Of a DNA stretch of 64,000 nucleotides, positions 30,764 to 44,241 are shown in pieces. A program made the translations under genes and the position numbers. The number at the start of each line of letters is the position of its first letter. The stretch's first letter is position 1. Under the pieces are notes generated by a model that was not told where the DNA came from, made no database searches, and worked only from the letters and a program-made list of their open reading frames with translations. Origin of the DNA: Mesostigma viride (Eukaryota; Streptophyta; Mesostigmatophyceae; Mesostigmatales; Mesostigmataceae); assembly GCA_009746045.1 (NCBI GenBank), contig RPFO01000648.1:714734-778733 (forward strand), read 5' to 3'.

Positions 30764-33700
30764 CTACGAGGGTAGGTAGTTGAAGACGCCGCACCCCCAC
30801 GAGATGAGGGTGCTAGAAACGAAGAATATCCGCACCCAGAACGACTGCCACAGCAGCGAGATGATGACGGCCGCCATGATGACAAAGCCAAACGTCTTCA
30901 CCGCGAGCGCCAGGCCATGGATGGGAGGCACTGCGGACACCGGCAACAACTTGGCCTTGCCCAGGTCCCCTGTCTGGTAGAAAGCCTCCAGCGTTTGTTC
31001 CTGCATAACCAAGCGAACAGCCAAGGGAACCACCGCAATGATGACAATCATGATGTCAGCCATTGCAGCAATGATGTCAGGGGCAACGGCGATGACATCA
31101 GCGCGCACATGACCTGCGAGAACATGACCTGCGAGAATGCATGGCGACCACGAGACGATGCGACGGGGAACGACCCTGGAGGGCACTAGGTCACAAGTGT
31201 AGTAAAACTAATACAGTGCCCAACATAGAATGCACCACATACAATATACAGTAAAAAGTGCCGAGCGCGGGCAGCTGACGTATGAGATGGGGAGGGTTGC
31301 TCACCTAGTCTGCAGGGCAGCTGCAGGGTGCATTGCGGTGCAGCGCAATCACTTGCAAGCCCACGCGTTCCCAGCCCTTTCCGCCGACACCACACGGCGA
31401 ACAAAACTGTACAGCTGCATCGCCCTGGCGGTCTACGTGTGACGCAGTCTACGTGTTATTAATCGCCCCAGCCCATCCATGTCCCGGACATCAGCAGGGA
31501 CGGCTGCTGGCCGCTACCAACAGCACCGCGAAACCCGGCACAGCAATGTACTGACACAAACGGAGAGCCATTTCTGCCCCTACAAGACTCAGCCTTCAAC
31601 CATTAGGAAGAAAATAACCTTTCATCGCACGGACCGCACGCAACATGCCCCGCCCACCTTCTGCTGGAAGCTGTCGAGCAGCCACCTGTCCCCCTCCTCC
31701 TTCACGCCGCGGTGGGGCACCTGCGCCACCGGGTGCCGTCGAATCCGGATGTGGACCTGCCGATGACCGGCCGCGGCCATTCGTGAGCGTGTGACAACCA
31801 AGAGGGGGTGTTGAAGGCAACAGTGCCAGGGTTTTGCGATGTTGGTGCCAGGGTGTTGCAATGTTGGTGACGTGAGAAGTTGGTGGGCAACAGTGTTTCG
31901 GTCGCCCGCTTGCGACCCTGGCGGCAGCTTTGTGACCCCCCCAACTAGCGACCCAAGCATGAGACAGTAAAAGCCTAGATGCCCCGTCCCTTCTCTGAAA
32001 GTGTGGAAGTCGCACGCTGCCATCATGGTCATGAGGGCCATGCGTAGCACGGTCCTTGCGACAGGATGTGTGGTGGGCCCTGGGCGCTGGGCGCTGGGCA
32101 GCCGCACACCGCCACCCACCTTGGAGTGGACGGAAGCTCTGTACTGTGTCGGGCGTGCTAACAAAGTCACATTGTAGGCAAACAACACATAAAGCAACTA
32201 ACAGATGCATTACTTGGTAGGTTACTTGACCATAAAGTAATAGGCCATAAGCAACTAACAGATGCATTACTGGTAGGTTACTTGACCACAAAGTAATAGG
32301 CCATAAGCAACTAACAGATGCATTACTTGGTAGGTTACTTGACCATAAAGTAATAGGCGGCGCCCACCTCGGCCGGCCCGCGCCCCGTCAGCACATCCAT
32401 CAGCCCTGGCGGCCTCTGCTTGTACGCCACAGTGATATCGTACACGGCCGCCATGTGGTCCGCCAGGCCCTCCATCAGCGCCACAAAGCCGCGCGACTTG
32501 GGCAGCAGCACGTGCTGGAGGATGGGCAGGCCGCGCTCGGCGGCAAACTTCTGGCTCTTGGCCAGCTTGTCCGCGCTGGGGGGGAGGGGGGGGATAAAGG
32601 ATAAGGTGATTCAAGTTGGGGAGGTGAGGGGATTAAGGAAGAGAACGTGTGTGTGGGGGGGAAGGAGGATAGGGGGACAGAGGGGGGGCAGGGTAGGAAA
32701 GGGGGGCAACGAGGGGAAGAAAAAGAGGGGGGGGATGGAGGGGGGGATCGAGACGGCGAAACGACGGCAAGTAGAAAGGGCAACAGAGGGGGCAAGCCAT
32801 GGCGGGTCAAATACAGGGCCCAGTCGAAAGACAGGTGGCATGCAGCCAAGGGTGCCAGCTGTTGTGGGGCAGTGCTGCACAAGTGATGGGGAGGGGCATG
32901 ACTGGCCGAACTCAGAGAAAAGGAGGGGGCATACCGCACGCCCGAAGAGATAACCCAGGGAGCTAGGCTGGCCACCGCTGCAAACATCCTGTGGGACAAA
33001 CCCTCTCAGACGTCAAGTGGAAGAAGGACATTGCCTAGCCACGCAGCGGCAGCCGGCACGACCTGGCTACCCAGTCCTGGCTACCCAGTGAGAGCAGCGC
33101 TCGCCTCGGTTGGCATGTACCCACGGCCAGCATGCACATACGCGCCTGGCTAGATCATCGGCTTGCCATAGCGTACCACCATCACGATCACGGTGCCTGC
33201 CCCTGTCGCAGCTGCCGTTGACATCCGCCCAGTAGCGTCCCTCCCCCCAAGAACGCTAGTCCTGCGGCCACCACCCCCTGGTAGTCAGGTATGGACACGA
33301 GCACTAGCGGCCGTCACTCCCTCGCAGTCATTTTTGAACACGAGCACCAGCGGCCGCCACTCACTCGTAGTCAGTGCCCTCCGGGAAGAGCACCAGCCAG
33401 AGCGGGCACTTCTGCGCATGCAGCCGCCGCAGGTGCCGCGCGATGTTGCCGGCGTCGCGGTCCCATGAGCGCTCCAGGAAGAGGAACTCGAGGAAGAAGA
33501 AGCAGGTCCCAAAGATGGGCACCCACTTGGCCTCGGCCTTGATCACGTTCTTGAAGCAGCGCAGCGTGTCAGTGCGGTAGGCGAGGCACCAGAGGAACAT
33601 CCAATCGAGCTGGGGAGTCGGCAGGGGGGCGCAGCAGGGCGCACGACAGGTGGCAGTGACGGTTGGCAGTGATGAACATTTTTACATGGTGTGTAGCAGG

Positions 33701-34438
33701 CACGGGCCACCCGTTGCTTATAGCCCAACTAACGTTGCCACATAGGGTATACAGTGGCCGGCGTGACAGCGTACTGCAGCTATCAATGGCCACAGGGGCC
33801 TACAGGGTGCATGCCGCTGCAACGGCCGGATCCAAGGTTGCTTATGCAAGCCTGTGGAGACGGACAGCGCGGATGCCAGAGAGGGACACCTGGCTGGATG
33901 CCAATGGATGGGAAGCTTCTGGCAATGGAAGGTGAAACCGTGGCGGCCAGTCACACGTGCATGGTCGCGCCTGAAAACAGAGTTCTGCGTGCTAGGATGC
34001 TGTCTAAACCTGCATCTCGCCGCCAATAAAGAACGAAATGAGTTCTGAGCAACAGCATGTACTACACGCGGATGCGTGTGAGCAATTGGCCAATGCCTGT
34101 ATGTTAAACCAGCGAGGAGAATCCCCCAAACGCGGAAAAGTTCATACCTCTGTTCGGTGGTTTGCGAGAACGAGAGCATTTTCGTGTGCTGTCGGCAAGT
34201 CACCGTAAAAGATTATTTTCGTGCGGTTCACCTTCTCAATGAGAAAGACGAAACATGACCACCAATGGCCGGCAATGCCGCCCACGTAAAGCTGCGCGTA
34301 GTGCACGAATCCTAGAAGCCGAAGAAGGAGAGTCACGGGGAAGACGAAAAAGGGCAGTCCTGTAAATCCTGTGAGGACAATCCAGGAGAAAATGAGGGTT
34401 GCCCTAACCTTCGTAGCCACTGCCGCCAGCGCAGCCAT
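30764..34438 (-). CDS. 1-acylglycerol-3-phosphate / lysophospholipid acyltransferase (LPAT4/5-LCLAT1 type), five exons
   Basis: Predicted to transfer an acyl group to a lysophospholipid, probably lysophosphatidate, in the ER membrane. Exons: 34148-34438, 33365-33609, 32368-32575, 31658-31756, 30764-31000; phases 0, 2, 0, 0. The product is 359 residues, normal for the family. Exon 1 starts MAALAAVATKVRATLIF with hydrophobic segments and ends in NHRTE. Exon 2 opens LDWMFLW, so the catalytic H-X4-D motif is split by the intron; it continues with IKAEAKWVPIFG, FLEFLFLERSW and FPEGTDY. Exon 3 has ADKLAKSQKFAAERGLPIL, VLLPKSRGF and AVYDITVAYKQRPPG. Exon 4 starts VHIRIRRHPVAQVP. Exon 5 (EQTLEAFYQTGD) carries two C-terminal hydrophobic segments. 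All motifs I-III and the VHI.RR element are present. It is divergent from the TBC gene. Confidence 0.9.
32175..32345. repeat. 57-bp intronic tandem repeat after acyltransferase exon 3
   Basis: GGTAGGTTACTTGACC recurs at 32216, 32272 and 32329 (period 56-57 bp). The unit is the intron sequence lying just downstream of the exon 3 donor on the minus strand. Reading through gives an early stop. Confidence 0.85.
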
Positions 34439-35467
34439 GTTCCTGTGCCCAGCAGCCTGCTACAGAACAGCACGTGGGTTACACACAACACGTTTCTCTC
34501 AACATAAAAAAATCTCGCAGTAAGGGGCAATTAACATCTTTTCAATAGTAAAGATAGCCAGCCATATCAAGGCGGGCTGGGAACCAGCTGCCGAATCTAT
34601 GGATCACTGGCCTGTGCGCCATGCCAGAAACGTGCCAAATGACTGCCAGGAAATTGCGGATGATAGCATCCTTGTTGTTGGCCGATGCAAGTCATACAAT
34701 CTGGGGTCCGTCGCCCCGTTTATCCTGAGCGAATTTTGCGCGAATTTGGCAGAAGGACCATGGAAGGACGCTACGAACATCGTACAAGAGGAATAACGAA
34801 GCAATATTTACTGGACACTAATTGGTTGCTACAATGTAGCGACAGCAGGCATCAACCACTAGTGGCCTGGCCGAGACCCTGGCGATGTTCGTGACCAGCC
34901 CTCGTTTAAATCGCAGCTTGGCGCCAAAATAACCTGCACGTGGCTATTTGATTTTGTCCCGCACCGCATTTTCCCAATTTCACGCTCATTCATGATCATT
35001 CACAGGATTCCAATCGAAAATATGTCACTCTATGCAGCCATGGCCGTCTATAGGTGCGATGCCCTTGGAACGGGCGGTGTAGCCCTAGAATTGCATAAAT
35101 GACGGGACGGATGAACGGCGTATTGCCTAGGTAGCGGATACGTTTTCTCACTACAACTCCGGAATATGTCGCAGAGCTGGTATGTCGAGTTGATGCTCAA
35201 ATGGCGATGTAGATAACAGAGTCGTGCTAGCGCTAGAGTGCGGAATACGTGGAAAGTGATTTTCAAAACTATTAAGTCGATTCGTAACGTCCCCGCAAAA
35301 TGCAAAGATTTTTCTGGCATTCTATGCCAGAAGTCCCGCTGCCCATATTTGAGCCGGGCCACAAGCTGTCGATTACTTGCCCGTTGGCAGGGTGAATTGC
35401 TCTTATATTGTCGAAGGTCGAGGTTTTTGTAGCTTGAAACTGAGGTCATAGCTTGGCACCGTAACCA
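34439..35467. promoter_or_regulatory. Divergent intergenic region, acyltransferase and TBC genes
   Basis: The two start codons point away from each other across about 1.03 kb. Upstream non-coding exons are possible for either gene. No specific motif could be assigned. Confidence 0.4.
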
Positions 35468-38400
35468 ATGGTTCACCGTGTCGTAGAGGTCTTGTCATCC
35501 GTCGGACGGTTGTGGAACTCGCCGCCGAAGGCCGAGCCGGATGGCTTCCTTGCCGAGTTTAAATGCCGCGTCACGAGCCGAACGCCTAATCTAACCAATG
35601 CGAAGGCAGCTGATGGCTCGGCAGGGCAGGCAGATATATCTGGGCACGTCACGGCGCGGGGTGGCTTGGCCTCCCTCTTCCACGTGGCGTCCGTGAGCCC
35701 GGCGGGCGACGTCATCATCGCCTTGGACAGCCGCGGCGCCATCATGGCGTTCCATCTGCGGCAAAATCGGTTTAGCGTGGTGGCCCGCACGGGCGCGCGC
35801 GGCGCTGCCCTGGCCTTCCACCCCCGCCGTCGCCACGAGCTATTTGTGGCCTGTGCTGACAACCGCGTGGCATGCTTCCATGTGCTGTCGGGCGCGCTGC
35901 TCTTCAGTGTGTGCGGCGACCACCAAGCGCCCATCACCAGCGTGGCCGTGCAGCCCGTGTCGGGCGCCAGCCTGCTGACCTGCTCCAGGGATGTGGTCAC
36001 CCTGTGGGACCTGCAGGACGTGCCCAAGCACAGGGTACTGCGCGGCGGCCCAGGGGCCCTGGTGGCGGCCAAGTACACACCCTCAGGGTCCGCGGTCGTG
36101 GCCCTCTTTGATGACGACAGCTTCTCGTTCTGGGATGCCAAGTCGCTACTGCCTGTCGGTACCCTCTCAAAGCCGGTGGTGGCAGGCAGTGCCAGGCTGC
36201 ACGCGCGCGGGTTTGACATCTCTCCGGATGGCCGCTTCATGGCGGTGGTGGGCAGGGCGGATCTGCTGCTGTGGGACCTGTGTGCACAAGGTCAGCAGCC
36301 GCAACAAGCAGCACCACAACACCAGCAGCAACAAGCGGTGCAGACAGCAAGGCAGAGGGGCCCGACCCCTTCACCAGGTGATGCCGCATCCGTCACCACC
36401 GTGCCATTCGCAGGCGCCCAGGACGTCCAATTCCTGCGCGACAGCTGTATGCTCGCTGTGCGCGGTGCCGACGGCAGGATCAGCTTCCTCGACGTCCGCG
36501 AGCTGCCGGCGGTGAGCTGGCACATCCCTGGGCCGTCGCCTGGGGGTGTCCTCACCGCCTTCTCCCGTAAAGCACTTAGCGTTGGGGCTGCCCCTGCGAC
36601 CAAAAGCCAGGGGGGTACAGCTGGCACCCGTGGCAAGGCCCCCCTGCCGCCATCGCGTGCGCACCCGGGCGGTCGTCGCCCCCTATTCTACACCTCCTTC
36701 TCCACCGACGCTTCCAATCGGTGGGCGGCATGCGTGACGGCGGATGGCACCCTGGCGCTGCATGACCTGTGGGAGGCTCGCAAGAGGCGTCCGCGGCTGG
36801 TGGCGCCACACGCGCGTCCCGTGGTAGCCACCCAGGCGATGCCAGCTAGCGGGACGCCGGCGGCGCCGGGTTATGATGCAGGGGATGATGCCTGGGAGAG
36901 GGCTCCCCTCGCTGCTGGGTTGGGGACAGGGCAGCCGTGGCCGCAACAAAAGGGTTTTCGCCGAGGGGAGCATGGGAAGGATGCGAGCGGGCAGCAGGGT
37001 TGGATTGGGGATGAGGAGGCGGGGGAGGATGAGGGTCCCGCGGCGGATGTTGAGAATGATGCGGTTGCAGGGGTGGGGCACGGCGCAGGGTCCCACCCCC
37101 TGATGGTAGGCAAGGACAACGGCGAGGGTACGGGCGCGCCGCGTCGCGCTGTGTTGGCTGAGCTGCCCGTGGGGAACTACACGGTGGCGGATGGTGGCAG
37201 CGCTGGCAGCAGCGGCGAACCTGGCAGGGGCGGGACCTTCCCCCTGGGTGTCTCGGCTGTCTCCAGGAGCAGCACCGCCAGCTCACCGCATCACACCGGG
37301 AGCAGCACACCGGTGTACGACGAGGCAACCCCAGGGTGGCCTACCTGGACGTCTTCGGCTGCCAGCAGCGATGCGGGCAAGGGGGGGACGGACGGCAGTG
37401 GCCGCAAGGATGGTGGTGCCAGCAAGAGTGCTGGTGGTGGCCATGCCCTTATGGACATGGTGGCGGATACTAGTGGTCATGGTCCGCTCGGTGTGGCCAT
37501 CCGGCCGGGTGCCACGCTGGCGGGGCGCGGCAGGCAGCCGCGCGGCCAACGGCCCACGAGGAGCACGCAGCCGCAGGACCCCCGGCCGCGCCTGACCCGC
37601 CTGCTAGAGACGCACGGCGAGTACCCTGGGCGCTACCGGGGCACCATCTGGCGCATGCTGCTAGCGCTGCCTGGCAACGCCGACGTGTTTGCCCGCCTTG
37701 CCGACAAGGGCGCCCACCCGGCGCTCGCTGACCTGGCGACGCGCTGCCCCATCCCTGACACTCGGCTGTTCCAGCGTTTCGCCGCCGTCATGCACGCGCT
37801 GGTGCACTGGTCGCCCGTGTTGGGGGAGGCCCCCTGGGTGCCCTCCCTGGCCTTCCCCTTTGTCAAGGCGTGCAGCGCGCAGGGTGGCGCCAGTGGGTGC
37901 AAGGGCCCCGCCAGTGAGGCCGTGCTGGTGTCGTTCGAGGTGGTGGCGACACTTGTCACCAACTGGTGCCGCGCCTGGTTCGAGCACTTCCCCCGGCCCC
38001 CCACCCACGTGCTGGCGGCGGTGGAGGTTCTTCTGGCACATGCCGACCCCCCCTTGCTGGCGCACCTGCACGCGCATGAAGTGTGCGTGCAAGGCCTGGC
38101 CTGGGACGTTCTGCGCCCCTTCCTCTCCGAGTGCCTGTCCCACATCGACTGGCTGGTCGCGATGGACCACGTGCTGAGCAACGACCCCGAGTTCCTCCTG
38201 TTCCTTGTCACCGCCTTCTTCGTCCACATGCGCGCTGCCATCCTGGCCGCGCCGGCGCCCTCGTTGGCCACCTTTGGCCAGCGCAGCCACAAAACCCTGG
38301 ACGTGCGCGCCCTGCTCCGCCTGGCGTACACCCTGCGATCCACCGTGCCGGATGCGCTGCAGCCGGAGATGCCCTCCTTTGCCCCCCTGCCAATGGGCGG

Positions 38401-41400
38401 CCACTACCCCCTGTTCGACCGCTTCCCCGTCGAGCGCGTCGTCTCGGCGGTGCAGCAGCGCGAGTGGTTGCAGCTGCAAGAAGAACAAGTCCTGCGCAAG
38501 CGGCGGCTGCTGGCGCAGATGGGGCAGGCCACCGAGGCGACGGCGGCGGCGATCGATGCGGCGGTGCGGGAAGTGGCGGGGCGGCGCGGAATGGTGGGGG
38601 CCCTGCACGCCGGGGGACCTGCTGGTGAGTTGTTTCTAGCAGACGGGGCCCTGCTCGGTGGCCAGGCACCCAGCGTGGCCACAACAACAAGGCTGATGGA
38701 TGGAACATCAGCAGTGATGACGATAGACAGTGGCATCCCAATGGGCAGGTACGCGCGCGGCGACGTGCTGGGTGCATATGCGGGCATTGGCCAAGGACCG
38801 CTGGGCGTGCAAATCCTGTCAGATGCCCCGTTGCAGTTGGTGGAAGAAGAGCTGGCCCTGGAGCAGGCTGCGAGGGAGGCCCGCCTGCGGCAGCTGGAAT
38901 TAGAGAAGCAGCTGCGGGAGATGCAAGAGCAGGCACGCGTGGCGTCCGAGGCGGCGGCGGCGGCGATGACAAGGGAGCTGGCCGAGAGGAACGCGCGCCT
39001 GGCGATGGCGAGGGCGGAGGGTCGGGTGGCGGACGCGAGCATCAGCAGGATGGAGCACGAGGCCAGGTGCCGCGCGGCAGAAGAAGAGGCGGCGCGGCTG
39101 CACACGGCGCGGCTGGCCCGCGTGGAGGCCCAGGCCACGCTCGCGCGGCAAGCGCTGGAGCTGGAGCAGCGGCGCGCCGAGGTGGCGTGCGCGGCCGCGG
39201 AGGAGGAGGCGGCGGCCAAACGGGCGGCGGTGGAGGCGGACCGGCGCGCGCGTCTGCAAGCCGAAGAGGAGATGCTGGGGAGGGAGCGAGCGCAGGCCGA
39301 GGTGCAGGAACAGCTGAGGGCCGCGCGGCTGGCGTCGCTGGAGGCAGACAAGGAGCGGCAGGTCAGGGCGGTGGCGGAGGCCGTGGCGGCGAGGGGGCAG
39401 GTGGCAGCAGAGGCGTCGCGGGCGCTGCTGGCAGCCGCGGAGGAGGATCGGCGGCTGGCGCTGGCGGCAGCGTGCGAGCGACAGGAGCAGCGCCTGCAGG
39501 CGCGCATCCACGAGCGGGGGCGGCTGCAAGTAGAACAAGAGAGGCTGGCCCAAGAAGAGGCGGCGGCGGCCACGCAGGCCGTGGCGGAGATAAAGCGGCA
39601 GCAGGCCGGCAAGGCGCTGGCCGTGCGCATGCAGGAGGAGCGGCGCCAGGTGGAGGCGCGCGATTGGGCAGAGGAGCTGCGCATGCAGGAGGCGCTGCTG
39701 GCGGCCGAGCGGGCGCGACGGGAGGCGCAGGCAGAGGAGATGAATGTATTATTATCTGAGGCAGACGCGGCAGACGCGGCAGAGGCGGCGGTGGCGGCGG
39801 GCAGCAAGCACGAGGCGGCCGTGAGGGAGGAGCGGGGCCGCTTCCTGCGGCTGCGCGAGGCCATGCGGCGCCAGATGGCGGCGGTGGAGGCGGAGATACT
39901 CGGCCGCCACCAGCAGATGGTGCGGTTGCTGGCGGCGGCGCGGCAGCGTCAGCAAATGGACGAGGAGGCGCGGGCCCGGCGGCGCGCGCAGGCGGAGGAG
40001 CTGGCGAGGCTCAAGGTGGAGGCGGGCGCGTGGGCGGCGCGACGGGAGGCCTTGGAGCGCGCGTGTGTGGAGAAGGAGAAGGAGATGCTGGGGATGGGGA
40101 CGAGGGAGGTGGCCGGGGTGGGGGCGTCCGGGTCCACGGGGAGAGGTGGGGTGAGTGGGTCCGCGGGGGGCGGAAGCGGGCGCATGGACGGGACAGCCTC
40201 GCCAGCAGGCCCAGTCTCCGCGCCGTCCGCATCACCCCACTGGCGTGAGGGGGGCCGCGAAGGGTCGGGACGCGTGTCAGCAGAAGCGGAGACACAGCCA
40301 GGGACATGGAACAAGGGGGGTGTCACCCAGGGTTCTGTGGGTGTGCCAGCTGGCAGCGTGGCACCAGGACCCCCAGCCGCACCCGTGGCAGGTCTGGGCG
40401 CACCCATGACGGCGGCGGGCGGCCCGTTCCCCCTGGCGGCATCCACGGCCATGGACCGCGAGCGGCGTCTGCGTGCGCTGCGGGTGGACCTGCGCGAGGC
40501 AATGGCCCAGCTGTACCCGGACCTGGATCTGTCGTCCGCCACTGAGGGGGAGGGGTCAGCCGCGCTGGACGCGCTCCTGATGACATCGTCGTCCGAGGAG
40601 GGGGAGCCGCAGGACCTGGGCAAGGTACTTGTTTATATAGAATATAAATGTAGAATATAAATATAGAATATAAATATACAAAATAAATATAGAATATACA
40701 TGTAGAACATAAATGTAGAGTATAAATATAGAATATAAATATAGAAAATAAATATAGAATATAAATGTAGAATATAAATATAGAGTTTTTATAGAATAGT
40801 ACGCGGTAGTGTTGGGGGGGCAACTTGCGTAGCTGTTGGGGCAAGGTATATAGCCACTTAAAACAAAATGTGGCAATGGGGGGGGAGGTACCTACATGAA
40901 AGTCTGTGGTGGTATGAATCTATATGAATCTATATGAATCTATATGAATCTATATGAATCTATATGAATCTATATGAATCTATATGAATCTATATGAATC
41001 TATATGAATCTATATGAAAGTCTGTGGTGGTATGAGCTGGCGTGAAGAGTCGCAAACGCATGGACCATGTTTGACTGTTTTTACCTTGGCACTACTTTTA
41101 CTTTGGTAGTATCAAATCGCAGCTGGCGCCGAGCGTGGTCTTTGCTGACTGCCTTTTCAAACTACTCCCTACTACTCCGTGCTCTACAACTCCCCCCCCT
41201 TAATGCCCCGCGGCAGGACGGTGCGTGGCGGGCGCTGTGGCGGCGCATGGCCTCCCCCACCTCTCATCCACCAGCCGATGGTGAGGAGCCAGCCACGGGT
41301 CGCTTGGGACCTGGCGGTGGTGGTGATGGCCGCAAGGCGTGGCAGTCCCAGGGTGCCGCAGGTGCCCGCGGTGGCATCGACGGCAGCAGCGCTAACGAGG

Positions 41401-43868
41401 TCGACATGTCCCTGTCCCTCACACCCTCGGCGTCCAGCGACAGCAGCGGCCGGCGGCCCACCGCCGACAGCACCGGGCAAGGAACCGGAGGGGGCGTGCG
41501 GGGGCGCGGCGGCGGTGCCTACTACTACTGGCGCGACGGTGACACGGGCGCGAGCGGGCTGGTGGAGTCGCAGGTAGGATCGATGGCCGGATGGGATCAA
41601 GGGTCTAGGGTGGGAAGAGGTAAGGGGAAGGGGTTTGCGCGACTGCATGCATGCACGCTCGCAGCCACCCACAAACACGCACTCACACACACGCTCGCTC
41701 CCCATCGCGCGTGTCCACCCACAGGCCGCCCCCCGCCGCACGCGAGCTTTTGACATCACCGCTGGTGCCCGCCACGACACCACCACGACCAGCGACAGCG
41801 CTGTCCTCAACGCTGACAGCAGCTCCCCCCCCCAGGGGTTGAGGACAAGCGACTCCAGCGTGAGCTTTCCTTCGTCACCGTCTAAACGGGGGGAGGACCC
41901 GCCTGGTGGCCCCCGCTCCGCATGGTTGCCCTCACAGCCCGCGGATGGTACGACCAGGGCACGCGGCGCTGACCGTGCCAACGCGGGGGCATCGTCGGGG
42001 GGCGCGCCGCTCGCAGGGACCCAGCAGGGGGCGGGCGGCGCGTCCCAGGCCGTGGCCGCCACGGCCCCCCTGTGGGCGGTCTCCCAGGCTCTGTCGCGCC
42101 TGGCGGTGCAGCGGGAGGCTGCCGCGGCTGCTGCTGCGGCGGTCACTGAGGAGGGCGACCCCCCTTTGGACACGAGTGGCCTGCTGCCATACAACCTGGG
42201 CCGAGCTGACGACAGCGTGCTGGAGCGGGACGAAGGGTTTGACAGCGACGGCGCGCGGTTCATCGCGCGGCGCCCGGCGCCGTCCACCACGTAAGTGCTG
42301 TGATCTATTATTAGCATGCGTGCCTTCGATTTGTTGTTAGCTTGTGTGCTTTCATCCATCAGCAGAAATGCATTCTTTGACATATAAGCGTGTGTGCTGT
42401 GTTTAGTGTGCGTGCCTTCCTTTTCTATCAGCGTGCGGGCGCGCTGGCCATGAGAGATAGCGAGCTGGCCAGGCGTTTTAGTTCTTGTGTACCGCATCCC
42501 TGTTGTGCGTGTGCTTGCCCCTTGGGCGTGTGTCCGCTCCTGCGTGTACTCTTGCTTGGTCACGTAGCCACAGGATTGAAACCAACCCCTTGAGACTTGC
42601 TGGCATCCCCAGATTTTGGGCACGGATGCATAAGCTGCTCAAAAAACTTCTCACGCGCTAGATTGCTGACAAACGGTTCTGCTGACCAACCACTCCCGCA
42701 CTTGTGTACGCACTCCCCCCTGCAGCTCGTACGCGGACACCAGCGGCCCCCCCACGCCCTCCACCGTGCCAGCGATGCACTCCCCCGGCGCGTCTTCTAC
42801 TGACACCGCCACCTCGTCGCCCTCCCCCTCCGAGAGCAGCGACGCACGGCCGCCCGCCGTCGCCGCAGGTAAGCAACCCATCGGATGAGCAGGGCCGGCG
42901 GGTGTTTTTATTGTCTTGCATCCGCTGTTCTGCGTCCATACTACTGCAATCTCCTCCCAGATCACTGTGTGAAGCTGCTTTGGAAGACCCCCCTGTTTGG
43001 GAGATTTGCTCTTCTCACCTACCTTGCTTGTGTCATCAATGGTTGATGAATCGTTGGCCGTCCCTACCCTTGCTACGACTGCCATGCCTGTCGTCACATC
43101 CGCCCCCGCTGGCTCACCGTGGCGGCAGGTGCCCGTCGCAAGGGGCCTTCCCAAGGGGGCAGCCCCCGCGGTGTGACGACAGCAGCCACGCGGGTGGCAG
43201 TCGCGAGCGTAGCGCCCTCGGAACCACCCACGCGATGGGGGAGCACCTCCCTGCAGGGTGCTGGTGCTCGCATGCGCGCGACCCACAGCAGCAGCGCCAG
43301 CGAGGGAGATGGGAACGCAGCCGGTAGGCCCATGGCGGCCGATGGAGCCCGCCGGGTCGGGCGGCTGCTGCCGCGACACCGGCAGCTGCTGCAGAGCATG
43401 ATGGGGGGCCAACCGTTCGGCGACGGTGATGCGGGCGGCCAGTATGTGGATGGGGACTTGGTGCGCGGCCGCGACGGACTAGAAGAGTTGCTGTCCGACA
43501 CCGACACGCTGCAGCTGCTGGCGGAGCACGACTCGGGTTCGGCCAGTGGCGCCGGCAGCTCCCTCCTGTACCCCTCCACGGATGCCGATGAGTGGCTGGC
43601 TCACGGTGCAGGTGGTGGCATGATTTCCAGCGCCCTGGCCGCGGCAGGCAACAGCGGGCAGAGCAGCGGCGACACTACCAGCAGCACATTCGCCGTGTCC
43701 CCCGATGACGTGGGGCGGAGGACGATGCGAGGGGCGGGCGGCGGGTACCGCGACCACTCGTCGTCGATGGAGAGCGTGTCCCTATCGGGAACCATCAGCA
43801 TGAGTCACACCTTGTCGGCATCGGGGTCAGATGGGCTGGAGCCTGATAGCCAGCGCTGGATGGAATGA
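35468..43868 (+). CDS. TBC1D31/WDR67-like WD40-TBC-coiled-coil protein, five exons
   Basis: Exons 35468-40624, 41217-41573, 41725-42290, 42726-42868, 43129-43868; phases 0, 0, 2, 1; 2320 codons. Residues about 60-440 are WD40-like (VWDL-type ends such as VTLWDL, LLLWDL, LALHDL). About 705-930 are the TBC domain: HGEYPGRYRGTIWRMLLALP, LVHWSPVLGEAPWVPSLAFP, FEVVATLVTNWCRAWFEHFP and NDPEFLLFLVTAF match the TBC1D31 family closely. A canonical IxxDxxR arginine-finger motif was not found, so Rab-GAP activity is doubtful. About 1110-1550 are a long Ala/Glu/Arg coiled coil. The rest is Gly/Ser/Pro-rich and disordered, ending DSQRWME. In animals the family sits at centriolar satellites and supports ciliogenesis; a flagellar role is inferred here. 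It is about twice the animal length, through inserts between the WD40 and TBC parts and the long tail. The first exon is 5.2 kb without introns. Confidence 0.9.
40625..41020. repeat. Two short-unit arrays in TBC gene intron 1
   Basis: About 40640-40790 is an AT-rich array of ATAGAATATAAAT-like units beginning right after the exon 1 donor. At about 40912-41018 the 10-mer TATGAATCTA is repeated about ten times. It is bracketed by two copies of GAAAGTCTGTGGTGGTATGA. Confidence 0.9.
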
Positions 43869-44241
43869 GGAGCAATAAATGCTTGGCATGGGCAGAGGTA
43901 GCACTTGGAGCGCAGGGGGGCGGGCACGTGGCAATCGTATGAGCCCCCCTGCCTCCGAGCCGATTATAGATGTAGCCGTTCTTACGTTGTCATTTGATTA
44001 ATGGGCACGTGCGGGGTACTACCCTAAGCATTATTCAAGGCATTTTCTATTTATTTGCATGAAGAACATGCCGTGTTGTACACTGAGAAAACCACGAAGG
44101 GTATCGTTGTCTCATGCATGCATGAACATGGGTTGTCTCATGGTGATAGTAGCTCGACTTCATACTGGTACTGTAGATCTGTTACATCGCGCCCACGGGC
44201 ATGAGCTAGTATGGAGCAGTTAGTTAGGTAATTAATAGCAC
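43869..44241. other. 3' flank of the TBC gene
   Basis: No gene. An AATAAA lies six bases after the stop codon. Confidence 0.4.

Noticed and set aside
31622-32197. Segment YRASVHSK as an acyltransferase exon after exon 3
   Set aside because: It has a GT and an AG nearby, but the exon at 31658-31756 (VHIRIRRH) joins in phase and supplies the expected family motif, so the segment is intronic.
33718-34203. 161-codon minus frame in the acyltransferase region
   Set aside because: It spans most of intron 1 in a different phase from the exons and has no recognised domain.
43874-43879. AATAAA polyadenylation signal of the TBC gene
   Set aside because: It lies six bases after the stop, and no downstream element or cleavage site could be identified. 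It may be chance.
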